A stretch of DNA of 64,000 bases from Microthyrium microscopicum (taxonomy: Eukaryota; Ascomycota; Dothideomycetes; Microthyriales; Microthyriaceae): assembly GCA_010405405.1 (NCBI GenBank), contig MU004239.1:1442722-1506721 (forward strand), in the 5' to 3' direction. A program made the translations under genes and the position numbers. Positions 41,401 through 51,768 of this stretch are shown in pieces; the stretch's first letter is position 1, and every line of letters begins with the position of its first letter. Under the pieces are notes generated by a model that saw only the letters and a list, made by a program, of their open reading frames with translations, did no database searches and was not told the DNA's origin.

Positions 41401-44400
41401 TTGTCCCTGGAGATATTGCAAAAGTAGGGGCCACTTACAATTTGAGGATGCGATGGGCCAGCGGCTACTACTGGACTGGCAACTTCATTGACTTCTGGAG
41501 TGAAATATCCAGGCAGTCTTCTCGCAGACTGAGTAAACAATGCTATCTGTTCTCGCTGCAGTGCTGCCGGATTTTGCGGGTGGAAACCGAAGACTCCATG
41601 CCTCGAGGAAGAATGTTGCATAACAACTTCAGACTGGTGTTCAGGCGGTAGTCGACCGATCAGGTATTGTTGCTGTTCAGCCCAGGTATGCTGCCCCATG
41701 AAAACCTGTCCTGATGGTTCTTGTTCCGGTGGTCGAAGGCGTGTCATCTGCGTGATCGAAAACCAATCACCGAGTTGCGCGAACTTGATCATCGCATCGA
41801 GCTTCTGCTGATGTTCAGCCGTTAATGGAGGAGGTTTCTTTTCAGCTCGCCAATCATCTGCATCGTGCAAGCTAGTAATAAGTGGCTTGAGGCGATGTAT
41901 TTCTACAAGGCCATCCAAGATGGCATCTTTTCCGTCTAGGTGCATAGCCGCTCCTTCTAGCATTGGAGCGAAAGCAGTTGGATGCTTCAGGTATCTTTGA
42001 GCAGTCACAGAGACTCGGTTCCGCCAGTGCTTTTGCTCTAGAACTTGACCCGTAAGCTGAATTTTGCGAGTGCATTGATTCAGCAGCTGCTCCTCGAAGG
42101 TTCCTTCAGTCGCAAAGCGATAGACAAACACCGGCTTCTCTTGCCCAAGGCGATAGGCTCGACCAATGGCTTGTTCTTCGACCTGCGGATCCCAGCCAAA
42201 ATCGTAGATGATTACACGATTTGCGCCGAATATATTGAGACCGGTTCCACCTGCTTTTGTAGAAATCAAAAGGACCGAGCTTGCACCACTGTTGAAATTT
42301 TCGATCAGCTGGGGCCGGGCTTGAGCTGCGACGTTGCCATTGATCTTTTCATGCTTTATGTTTCGTTCTCGAAGTACAGCGGAGAGATATTCGATAGTTT
42401 CTAGACTCTGTGTAAAGCATAGCGTTTTGTCCCCCTGGGCCTGGAGGTGGTCAGTGTAAGATTACAATCAGAGCTAACACGCCCAAAAGACCCTTCGGTC
42501 TTTTCGCGATAAACAAGTAAAACACTTCTTGCATTGAATGGCGCCCATAGCACTCGAATAGTGAAAGCCTTCTATGGGAACCATCAAATGTGATGGGAGA
42601 TGTGAGGTTTCTTGGTTGTGTTGAATTCCCGAGGAACACAACAGCCATTGTCTTTCAGGGTCAATACATAAACCGCCGCACCTCCCATCACATCCAATGG
42701 CATCAATAGTACTCGACTGACGAACACATCTTATGGTAGCCATCGAGTACGATGAGATATGCAATGCTGGTATTGAGTTGTATGTCGTCAAGAAATGTAA
42801 TTTAGCAAGGGAGAATCTTACCATAGAGTGGTTGACAATGTGTAGGAAACACATTGTCTTGTTGGAGTGAATAACATCGCGCTGTGCAGCTTTTTCAATC
42901 AGGTCGTTGACTTCAGAATCTTCGAGGCCAGGGAACTGTTAGAGTGTATTAGTTTGAAGTCAGCCACCAATGCAACAAGTCATAACTCACACTAGGCCGT
43001 TCTGCAGGCTTCTTGCCCTCCCGAAGAATCATATGAGAACTGAATATAGCTGGGTGATTGAGAATCCAGGTAAGGACTGGACCATGAGTTAATACATCGC
43101 CAATCTGTAGCAGCTTTCGGGCCTTAATGGTTTCGAGAAGATCAAGGTATGCGGAATAGACCTCGACCTGAAGTTGCGTTAACTGGATGTTGATTATGAA
43201 TTCCTGTTTTGGAGGTAAGTGTCCCTTAGAAAATGTTAGCTCAGAGTGCCATCAAGTTGAAAATTTCCCATCAGGTACTATGGCAGCATGGCCATCATTT
43301 CTCGGGTTCGAGATAATCTTGCAAACGGAATGAGAACATGATGTCAATGTCGTCAGAGAGTTGATAGGGATGTATTCACGCGAGGAAGTCTTACCTTGAG
43401 TACCGAGGCGTCCTTTCGATGAACCTTTGGTTTGAGCACTTGCTCCAGCGCTTCCAAAGTCAATCTAGCTTCGGTTTCTTCGTATTCGGCGCAGTCGGGA
43501 TTGCTTCCAAGTAAGATGGGTGTTTCAAAGATGGTCTTGAATTCCCGTAAGTTTCCAAGGTAACCTGGAGAAACAAGATCGATCATCGAAAAGTACTCTA
43601 GGAGGTGATTAGAGAGTGGAGTGCCAGTAAGTGCCACTCTTCGCTTGGTTTCGATTTTGCATACGGCTGTGCGAGCCTGCGTGGTGGTCTTTTTCACAGT
43701 ATGAGCTTCGTCGAAGATGACCAGATTGCTCTTGGTCAACAGAAACTGTCGCGTCAGTTGCGTCGCAGGGACCAATACATCATCGAGTGTATCGTCTTCA
43801 AGGTCGGGTGTAGTGCTATTGACCATCGGGACTGAGTTGTTTAACATGCCTTGAGATGGACTTTTGGTCAAGTTGGTGAACATGGTGTATCCAATGATCA
43901 GAACACCACCGTTGGTGCCCCAGTCTTCAATGAAGTGGTCTCGGTATTGGTCTCCAGCTTCAATGCAGTAGATTCTACCCAAGATTTGGGTAGACCGCTT
44001 GGGGAGCCATTTCACGAATTCAGCGTCCCAGTTGCGTATCAAGCTTGGCGGACATACTACCAACGTACGGGACTGTTGAAGCGCTGCCGGGATTTGATCA
44101 CGAATTCCTGGATCTCGGGATCGTATAGCCTCTTGTATTGTAACGAGGAGGGTGATAGCCTGCATGGTCTTCCCAAGGCCCATAGTGTGCGACAAAAGAC
44201 AGCCAGATGCCATAGATTCATCAGGCTGAGCGACAATCTCACGCCAGAGGAACTGCAAGCCTGATATCTGATGATCCTTGAGTTCAGCTGCAGCATGTTC
44301 ATTCACGTAAATATATTCCTGGCCATCCTCTTTTCCAGGGTTGATAACAATTGCGCTGGTCGATCTTATTTCCTGCGAATTCATCTCTGCCCGATATTCA

Positions 44401-46276
44401 GTTTCCTCCAAACGACGCAACGCTTGTGCCTGCGTCTTATTCTTTTTCATCGGTCTGGAGAGATCTTCTGTTGCCTTGCGTTTCTCTGTCTGATCTTGCT
44501 CTGAAGATGCTTCTTTGACAACCGGAAGTGAAGATCCCAAGTCGGGTATTTCTATTTCTGAGCTTTCATTGTCCGAGCTAGTCTCCGATGTTTCGCTTTC
44601 TGAATCGCTAATCGTGAGGTCGATTACCTCAATAGGTGGTTTGCTAAGAGATTTCAAGGCCAAGCTAGCAGGGTCGGGACTTGGAGAACGATCTCGCATG
44701 GTGATGTCTTCATCTTCGACGTCAGATGAGTTGATCATTGTGTATTCTGGTTCATCTGGCACTGCCATGTCTCGATCAGGAGTGTTTGATGCAGATGGCA
44801 TGGTGCTGTTATGCTTTGAGCCATGTGGAAGATCTTCAAGCTCTGTGGTCGGCTGTACGATCGCTGGCGTAAATGGCTCGGTTTCCTTCTGGGGATCAGC
44901 GTCTTCGGATTCTGCCTCTGATTCAGTATCAAGTAGCTCTCCCTCGGAGTCATCATCGCCGCCAGTGTGTTTTCGAGCGGGTTTTGGCTTCCGCTTTGGA
45001 GCTTCGACTTGAGGAGGTGGAAGTATTTGCTGAAGAATGTCTAGTTCAAAAGATAGTTTCTGGATGTCAAAAACAGTAGCCTCCAAGACACCACACTGCT
45101 GCCGTAGCTTCTTCTCATTTCTTCCAGTGGTACCGTCGATAAGATCTTCTCGAATTCTGACAAGTCTGGATTGGAGAGATTTCACTTGCTGACAACGAAT
45201 TTCGCAGGCCACATCACGCTCCAATTGACGCCGAAAACCGGTGTAGAGTTTTAGGGCGTTCGACTTCTGAATAGGTAGGCGTCGTGAGGTCCAGATGCTC
45301 TTGAGCTTCTGGATCTCGTCATCCACAATAAAAGTCGCATCAAACGGAGGCAGGGTTTCTGGCTCGATCTCTTCTTCTTCTTCTAATTCTCGCGCAAAGT
45401 TGCTGCTTGTGTCTGATGAGGCGTCCTCTTCGTACTCGGGTATATTCACGTCATGAATGATCGGGTCAACATGGTGTCGGCTGAAATTGACGGTGCTTAT
45501 TTCTCGACGTATGGTGTCCCAGCTATCGAGAAGTCTTCTATAGCCTTGACGAAGATCTATGTGCGATCTTTCTGGATTGTGTAAGGCAAATTCCTAGCAT
45601 TTATTAGTATTGTATCACCAAATCAAAAGTGACGGTTGTGAGCAACGGCATGGCAGAATAAATGGCCTACTCCCATACACGCTAATGGCTTCCACCCCCT
45701 CTATTCCTTAGCGGGTGCTTTATTGCCATTGTCTACGATTAGATGTCAAGTTTTGAACGTCTTCTATGGCAAAGAAAGCACTCGATAGCCCAGCGAAACG
45801 CATGGTAGCCATCGTAGTGGATGGGAGCGCGCCATTTATTTTGCAATGCGGTTGGTGATCTCGATTAGGAAAAGGGTTGGGATGCAGATACATACCTCAA
45901 TGGATTCGCCATCCGACGAAGCACCGTCAGAGGCATCGATCTCAGATAAGTCAGGACTTTCGAAGCCTGGCTGTCGAACAATATGCTCCGTAGAAGCGAT
46001 TGGCTGCAAAATTGCTCGACGCTGGGAAGACTTGGCAGCAACTTGGGGGGAAAACTTGGCAGCAACTTGAGTAAATAGCTTAGCATGACCAGCTACGCAC
46101 AATTGCGGATCTTTTTGACAGGCAGCAAGAAGAGTGGAGGTTATCTGGCCATCTTTAGGCAAAGTTCTTGCCGTAATTAGGCCAACAATTGCTGGTACTG
46201 CAGTGTTGGAAAGCCAGGGAAAGAGAACGCCCGAAGCCCAGTCGTTTGGGTCATGAGATATGCCGCCTTCTTCCAT
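38492..46276 (-). CDS. Large SNF2-family ATP-dependent helicase (Rad54/ATRX/ARIP4-like)
   Basis: Seven exons (46276-45896, 45593-43395, 43224-42991, 42935-42822, 42440-41439, 41068-39931, 39564-38492) total 6,141 nt, 2,046 aa, all in phase. Order: an N-terminal module (DPNDWASGVLFPWLS, LAACQKDPQLC), an acidic region with coiled-coil parts, then the SNF2 ATPase: motif I MGLGKTMQAITLL, motif II IFDEAHTVKK (DEAH), motif III ALTGTPLSNHLLEYF. The second RecA lobe is DKTLCFTQSLETIEYLS, LLISTKAGGTGLNIFGANRV, QAIGRAYRLGQEKPVFVYRF. About 700 C-terminal residues are disordered, Ser/Gln/Pro-rich. It should be a nuclear chromatin or DNA translocase. Intron lengths are 302, 170, 55, 381, 370 and 366 nt; the four long ones all carry members of the MITE/introner family. 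Confidence 0.9.
39629..39823. mobile_element. MITE-like element, copy B (inside helicase intron 6)
   Basis: About 195 bp with inverted ends: left AGACAAAATAATTGGTGTGC then TCCATCGACTTCGATG, right CATCGAAGTGGATGAGAGCG then CGCCATCATTTTC. The blocks TATTGAGTGC and CTGTTTAGTAGCGTTCGTGG are shared with copy A. It sits wholly inside the intron 39565-39930, away from both splice sites. Confidence 0.75.
41194..41407. mobile_element. MITE-like element, copy D (inside helicase intron 5)
   Basis: 214 bp. The outer ends GGGTCATAATAAGTGAGCCG (left) and the inverse of CGGCTCACTTATTTTGTCCC (right) match at 17 of 20 positions. The inner block TTATGGTAGCCATCG is shared with copy C. Lies wholly inside intron 41069-41438. 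Confidence 0.7.
42441..42821 (-). mobile_element. Introner-like element E (intron 4 of the SNF2 helicase)
   Basis: A 381-nt intron, phase 0. On the minus strand it begins GTAAGATTCTCCCTTGCTAA, then ATTACATTTCTTGACGAC. The core contains CGTACTCGATGGCTACCATA, as in the MITE family, and an internal inverted repeat around GATGTGATGGGAG. The 3' part is CGCGAAAAGACCGAAGGGTC, TTTTGGGCGTGTTAGCTC, TGATTGTAATCTTACACTG, ending CACCTCCAG. AAAAGACC-GAA-GGGTCTTTT is a near-perfect hairpin. Confidence 0.8.
45653..45844. mobile_element. MITE-like element, copy C (inside helicase intron 1)
   Basis: 192 bp, the same length as copy G. The left end is GCAGAATAAATGGCC; the right end is GCGCGCCATTTATTTTGC, preceded by CATGGTAGCCATCGTAGTGG. 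Lies inside intron 45594-45895, whose own splice signals (GTATGT donor, TACTAATA branch, GCTAG acceptor) lie outside the element. Confidence 0.75.
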
Positions 46277-47521
46277 GATATGGCGTGCGGATACTCGAGG
46301 GTTGTGTTGTGTTGTTGAGTCGTTTCGTCAGCTTCAAATCTAAATGATGGGTTGTTATATTTCCCTAGGAATGAAGCTTATTGGAGAAGAAGTAAAAAGT
46401 CGAATAACAGAGGTAAGAGAATGTGTGTAGTTGCAGGGACTGGGAGAGGTAGAGGCACCGACTGGCAGGCAGTGTACTATGTTGCCTGGAGCAAGGAGGC
46501 CAGCAGATATATAGTACCTCAGTTGCTCCAGTCGAGGGTCCAGTGAAAGCGGAGCGAGGTCAGAAGCTGAGTTGGCTCATGTAGTGAAATAAATCAATTT
46601 AAGATACGTGAAAGTTCAGGGCTTGAGAGATGCTGATGATCAGTGTTGAGGTTGAGGATGGATAAACAGAGGTACAAGACGCGTCCAGATCCATGCGGGG
46701 AGTTTTGACGCGGTGGGAGAAGGTAACGCGGCGTGTAAACAAGCATGGAGAATAGCTTGAGGTCGTTCTTGCCAGAAGATGGTGATTTGGCCTGCGAGTT
46801 CTGGGCATCTGGCAGTCACAGATGAAGAACAGTCCATAATAGGTTAAGGCCGCCTAGACTATGAAGAAGTCGCGACTCTGGCCTCTATATGAACATGTAC
46901 AAATGCCTAGATGCTTCTTAAGACGAAGAAGCGGACTATGAATTGTAATTGTCCGCTATTCAATGTTCAAGAATCAGAGCACGAGTATTCGGGATTGATA
47001 GTATGGTTTTTGTTCAGCTGCTGCTCCATTTGCCGTACTTCTATCATTCCAAGCTCTTTTCCAATTCTGTTGTTCGGGGCAGTCGATAACCTGTCGAAGC
47101 AACAGTAGTATGGCTCCAGAGAATTGTTGTACAATAGATATTGGTCTCCTCAACAGGGATAAGACTCTCGTCTCAACGGCGGCGAAGTAGGGATGACTGC
47201 AGACTGGCGCTTGGACTTGCAGTTGCATATGGATGTGGTCGATATCAAAATGGACGCCACTAAAATCGTGGCTGCATTTTTCGGCAGGCGCTATGAATTC
47301 GGCCCGACCCAGCTCCTTCCTCCGTATGTAGGTAAATCGTTACCGACTCGGCCGTTCCTTCTTCATCCAGCAGTTGCTCCTGCTTCATTGTTTTCAGCGA
47401 GCACTTGCCATTTCCAACACTGTGTAAAATATCAAAAGACACAAACAACAACAAACCAACACCTCAATAATTCCTTCAAACGTCGAATTCAGATGTTTTC
47501 CACCTGTAATTTTTCAGAGGT

Positions 47522-47586
47522 CAGTGACCTGGCTGCCTAGACCCAGTGACCTCGTCTGCCTAGACCCAGTGACCTCGTCTGCCTAA
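47522..47586 (+). repeat. Short tandem repeat, unit 22-23 bp, three copies
   Basis: The unit CAGTGACCTCGTCTGCCTAG plus ACC occurs three times head to tail (first copy 22 bp and slightly different, last copy incomplete). No gene is attached. Confidence 0.85.
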
Positions 47587-47639
47587 TATTTGTGCCAAGA
47601 TTTGCCAAGCCGTTGAGAAATCGACGGGTATAAAGCCTC

Positions 47640-47860
47640 ACTATTCATCGACTTCTTCCAAACCTTCTTCTTCTTTTCCAGCTTTCCTTTGCGTAAGTAT
47701 CCCTCAGTCTCTTGGTTTTTGAAGATTTTGCTAACAATTCTCCCAGCTTTTGGCTTAGATCAAGTGTAGTATCTGTTCTTACGACCTTAACCGGTGGTAT
47801 GGCTCCAAGGAGCTCATTCAACTGTTAAGCCACTTTTTACAACCAGCTTGCGCACTCCCT
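47640..47860 (+). ncRNA. Possible spliced non-coding transcript or 5' leader
   Basis: A TATAAAG box (about 47630) is followed by a pyrimidine-rich start region and then a textbook intron: GTAAGTATCC donor after CCTTTGC, TTGCTAACAATTC branch site, CCCAG acceptor (about 47693-47748). No ATG frame of note lies before or after it. It may be a non-coding RNA or a distant first exon of the glutathione synthetase gene 700 bp downstream. Weak evidence. Confidence 0.3.
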
Positions 47861-48473
47861 GGGCATGCCCATAGTCGCAGGCACCGTGTTCTCTGTCTTG
47901 CACTACTTCAGAGTGACGCAAATCAATTTTATTTTTCATTGCAGTCTTTGCCTTGCGCAGGGATGTGAGGAAGAAATCTTCTTTTGATTACTAGGTCCTG
48001 GATAACAAGCGTGCCAGTGTCAGTGCCATAAGTGCATAACACATAAGATTGTGAGGGTGCTTTGAACCTGCGATAGGAAGCTTCTGGTGTTGTATCCAGA
48101 TGAAAGCTTTGCTGCCTATCAGATGATTGGCAACACTCTAATTTATTCCATCCTATGTGAGATGAAAATGTGTCTTCCTTATGGGGCATTTAGAAGCAGT
48201 CGAGGGTCTTGCGCATTCAATAAGCGCGATGTTGAATGCCGTAGGTTATCTCAGAGTGCCTTTTATATCGTCGACCGTGGGACCCTCTCAATTTGGTCGT
48301 AGTTATAGCAGTAGCCCCAGCGCCTTCAAAGTGACATCTAGATTCGTAAGCACGATAAAACTCCATATAAATATGAGGCTCTGGTGACGTGCTAAAGCAC
48401 CAGCATTGTTCCCTGTCATCCGCTGTATCCATTTCCGATCTCGCAAACATTTCAACCACAACTCACATCATTC

Positions 48474-50146
48474 ATGATGGCCTACGTCAAAGAGTTCGCC
48501 GATTATCCGCCCGAAATCTCTCAACAGCAACAGGACTTTGCGGTGGGGCAGCTGAAGAATTATGCGCTCAGTGTTGGCTTCACGGTTAAACCCTTCGCTG
48601 TCCAAACAGATGATGGGCCAAAACTTCCAGAGGGAGCGGTTCCTGCTCCAATAACTTTATATCCGAGTTTGTTTCCCAAGTCTTGCTTCGAGGAGGCGTT
48701 GGATATACAGCAATCGTACAATACGCTCTATGCCAATATTACGAGAGATACGGCTTGGTTAGAAGACATTGTTCCACAGTGAGTTGATTATAGACACTTC
48801 ATCTGCGCCCACTTGATTGAATATGAGATGATTCTTGAACTACACTAACACTATCCAGACTCGCAAAAATCGACGACTTTGTTGAAAACCTCTGGAACAT
48901 TCACCTCCAACTCAAAGATGGCGGCTACACGCAACCACTCACTCTCGGCCTCTTCCGTTCTGATTACATGGTCCATCTGGACAAGACACCAGGCTCAAAA
49001 CCTCAAATCCGCCAAGTAGAATTCAACACCATCGCTTCCTCCTTCGGCGGCCTGTCGACCCGCGCAGCCCAGATCCACCGCTACCTACTCACAAACAACA
49101 TCTACCCATCGACCTCATCGTCCGCTCTCTCACCAGACGCTCTCGCACCATCCGACGCTGCCGCCGGTCTAGCCCATGGCCTCGCCAACGGCCACAAAGC
49201 ATACCTCTCCCACACAAAGCCCACTATGGAGGACACATGCATTCTATTCATCGTCCAGCCATCAGAGCGCAACATCTTCGACCAACAACATATTGAAAAC
49301 GAGCTCGTCAACACCCACTCCATCCCCGTCTTCCGCAGCACCCTCGCAACCGTCCTAACCCAAACACACCTCACCGATACCTCCGTCCTAATCTACACCC
49401 ACCCCTCCACCCAGCGCAAATACGAAGTAACACTCCTCTACTACCGCGCCGGCTACGCGCCCACCGAATACACCTCACCCGCCGACTGGACCGCCCGTCT
49501 AACCCTCGAGCGTTCCCGCGCCATAAAATGCCCCACCGTCCTTCTCCAGCTCGCCGGCATGAAGAAAGTACAGCAAGTACTAGCATTGCCAGACTCACCG
49601 CATCTTCAACGTTTCTTGCCAAACGCTGATACAGAGAGGTTGAGAAATACGTTTGCGTTAATGTATCCTCTCGACTCCACGCCATCCGGCAAGGAAGGCC
49701 AAGCCATCGCCCTCAACGAAGCTACAGCGAAGGGCTACGTCCTCAAACCACAACGCGAAGGCGGCGGAAACAATATCTACCGCAGTGATATACCCGCCTT
49801 TCTGAAGGAGAGGCCGGAGAGTGAGTGGGGTGCATATGTGCTTATGCAGATGATTGAGCCGCCCGCGCAACGGAATACTATCGTACGCATGACTGCAGCG
49901 AAAGAAGGCCAGGGCGTCGTAGGTGTCGTAGAAACTGGCGGTGTAATCTGCGAGTTGGGAATCTATGGAACATGTCTCTTCAGCATGGCAGGGCAGACAG
50001 CAGGTGCTGTGCAAAGTAATGAAGTCGCTGGATATTTATTGCGGACGAAGGGTGATACAAGTAGTGAGGGTGGAGTTGCGGCGGGTTTTGGAGCGCTGGA
50101 TAGTGTTTGTTTGGTTGGGGATGATGCGCTTGGTGCTGGAAGTTAG
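48474..50146 (+). CDS. gsh2: Glutathione synthetase
   Basis: Two exons (48474-48778, 48859-50146) give 530 aa, a little longer than usual for the eukaryotic enzyme. Family motifs: LFRSDYMVHLDKTPG, QVEFNTIASSFGGLSTRA (substrate loop), LLYYRAGYAPTEYTS, RSRAIKCPTVLLQLAGMKKV, the glycine-rich ATP-grasp triad YVLKPQREGGGNNIYRSDIP, and an ending GFGALDSVCLV. It joins gamma-glutamylcysteine to glycine with ATP in the cytosol, the last step of glutathione synthesis. The extra length comes mainly from an Ala-rich insert around SALSPDALAPSDAAAG. The 80-nt intron has a normal branch (ACTAACA). GC3 is higher here than in flanking DNA, suggesting strong expression. Confidence 0.93.
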
Positions 50147-50286
50147 TCAAGTACTATTGAAGATTAGCAAGCAATTATATGATGATCTTGAGAATTCGCT
50201 GAACACGAGGGATTGGTTGCTTGTTATAGATTCTAGAGTGGCTAGTAAAGTGTGGGTATATTGCATATAAACACCAAAAGAAATCG

Positions 50287-51768
50287 TCATATTCGTGGTA
50301 CCTCCTCTAATCCTTTACCGTTTTTCCATATTTTCTCGCCCTTCGCCTTGTCGCTTCCGCCGCGTCTTATCTTCTTTCGGCGGCGGCCGAATAGTAAGAC
50401 CCAGCCGCGCATTGCCATCCTCCATGGCATTGCTGCAAGTGTGTAAATGCTTTGTGCTACCTGCGCGATTATCCCTTGAACCGTGTCGAGCGCCCATACT
50501 ACTAGTCCTGGTCTTTGAGCCATCCGCGAAGCTACGGCGGCGAGGGATAAGGCGTCGTTGACACGTTTATCTAGATCGCGGAGTCGGGCGTCTAGGACGA
50601 CGGATTGGAGGGATGCGCGCTTTTCGTACCGACGTACTGCGCGATTGAGCGCATCGAGTTGGGGTTGGAGAGACTGTTTAGCGTTGTTCACCATGGCTTC
50701 TTGCGCGGCTTGGGATGGTGGTTTGTCGGTTTTTGGAGATGGGGGAGGTGAGTGTGGTGCGTCATCTGCTGATTCGTTCAGACGAGACTCGAGCTGTTGA
50801 AGTCGTTGGTAGACGGGGCCCAGATCAGCAGTCACGGACTCGGAGGTTTGCTCGGCCTGATCGTAGTTGGCGATGATCTTTTGGAGGTGTAGTGTGCGTG
50901 CTTCCACGAGCTTGAAGAGGTGAATGATTGGCCGCACTTCGGCTGCCAGTACGAAGAGTGTTAGATTGGAATTTGAGACCAGGCCACCCGAAGGACGGGA
51001 TAGATATGGTCGGAGTGCGTGGAGGAGATAGGCGACGCCTAAGGGAGAAAGGAAGATTGTTGAGAGGGACATTAATTCGAGCTTTTGGAGACTTTGGCTT
51101 GCTTCGTGCTGTTGCCGCTGGAATAGCGAGGGACATGATCTACTTTCTTGCGCAATCGGGTGCGCATTATCCGCCATGCCATCAACGTCGTGTATAGCGC
51201 CCTCATTGTCTGTTCCGGCTTCTGTGACAGCTACATCTTCGTCTTCGAGATAATCTGGGTCGAAATCGACGAAAAGTTTGCCTTGCGCTGCATGGTACCA
51301 TTCCCACGGCCACTTGACGCTCCAATAGAGGAATAGACATCCAAGCGCGAGTATTAAGACGTCCGTCATAACAGCACCGCCATTCTCGAATATCATGCCG
51401 GACAGCGCGGGTAAAGCGACAAATGCCAGCGAAAACGCGTGCCAATGCGACCCCTCATCCTGCTTTGCGGCGTTTGCAGAGCCGTTCTCGTTGATGGTGG
51501 ATAAATATGCTGGATCGAGACCGATGTCCGTCGAAGAGTGGGAAAACTGACGATGGATTTTAGTAATGTTATAGCTCATCCGCCTGGGAAAAAACGGTAC
51601 CTGTCGCGATCTTGACTTGCGGAGGGGCGGAATGCCCGAATTGCTGTGGCCACCAGTAGACGTTCTACGCAGAGGCAGCCCTGTAGAGCGACGTGGGAGT
51701 TGCGCACCCGTAGCAGATATGAGAGGATCTTCCTCTAAGATTGAAGAAGTAGACCTTTCGGAGGCCAT
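50287..51768 (-). CDS. Conserved fungal membrane protein of unknown function
   Basis: A single exon of 493 aa. The N-terminus (about 110 residues) is Ser/Arg-rich and probably cytosolic. Two or three hydrophobic segments follow (WHAFSLAFVALPALSGMIF; VLILALGCLFLYWSVKWPWE), then an acidic loop. Another pair lies around LSTIFLSPLGVAYLLHAL and SNLTLFVLAAEVRPIIHL, then a predicted coiled coil (about residues 300-400) and a final amphipathic or hydrophobic stretch near LAAMPWRMAMRGWVLLFG before a basic tail. I know no named family. Convergent with gsh2, 140 bp apart. Confidence 0.75.
   Translation of the reverse strand: MASERSTSSILEEDPLISATGAQLPRRSTGLPLRRTSTGGHSNSGIPPLRKSRSRQVPFFPRRMSYNITKIHRQFSHSSTDIGLDPAYLSTINENGSANAAKQDEGSHWHAFSLAFVALPALSGMIFENGGAVMTDVLILALGCLFLYWSVKWPWEWYHAAQGKLFVDFDPDYLEDEDVAVTEAGTDNEGAIHDVDGMADNAHPIAQESRSCPSLFQRQQHEASQSLQKLELMSLSTIFLSPLGVAYLLHALRPYLSRPSGGLVSNSNLTLFVLAAEVRPIIHLFKLVEARTLHLQKIIANYDQAEQTSESVTADLGPVYQRLQQLESRLNESADDAPHSPPPSPKTDKPPSQAAQEAMVNNAKQSLQPQLDALNRAVRRYEKRASLQSVVLDARLRDLDKRVNDALSLAAVASRMAQRPGLVVWALDTVQGIIAQVAQSIYTLAAMPWRMAMRGWVLLFGRRRKKIRRGGSDKAKGEKIWKNGKGLEEVPRI

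Larger units (their letters stand above)
46277..48473. other. 2.2 kb intergenic region between helicase and glutathione synthetase
   Basis: No protein-coding gene is recognised. It holds a 22-23 bp tandem repeat at 47522-47586 and, just downstream, a possible spliced transcript leader (47640-47860), both listed separately. Frames at 47929-48459 have no features and look like chance or 5' UTR. Confidence 0.45.

Noticed and set aside
44515-45012. 165-codon + strand frame opposite the helicase
   Set aside because: Shadow of the acidic region of the minus-strand SNF2 protein.
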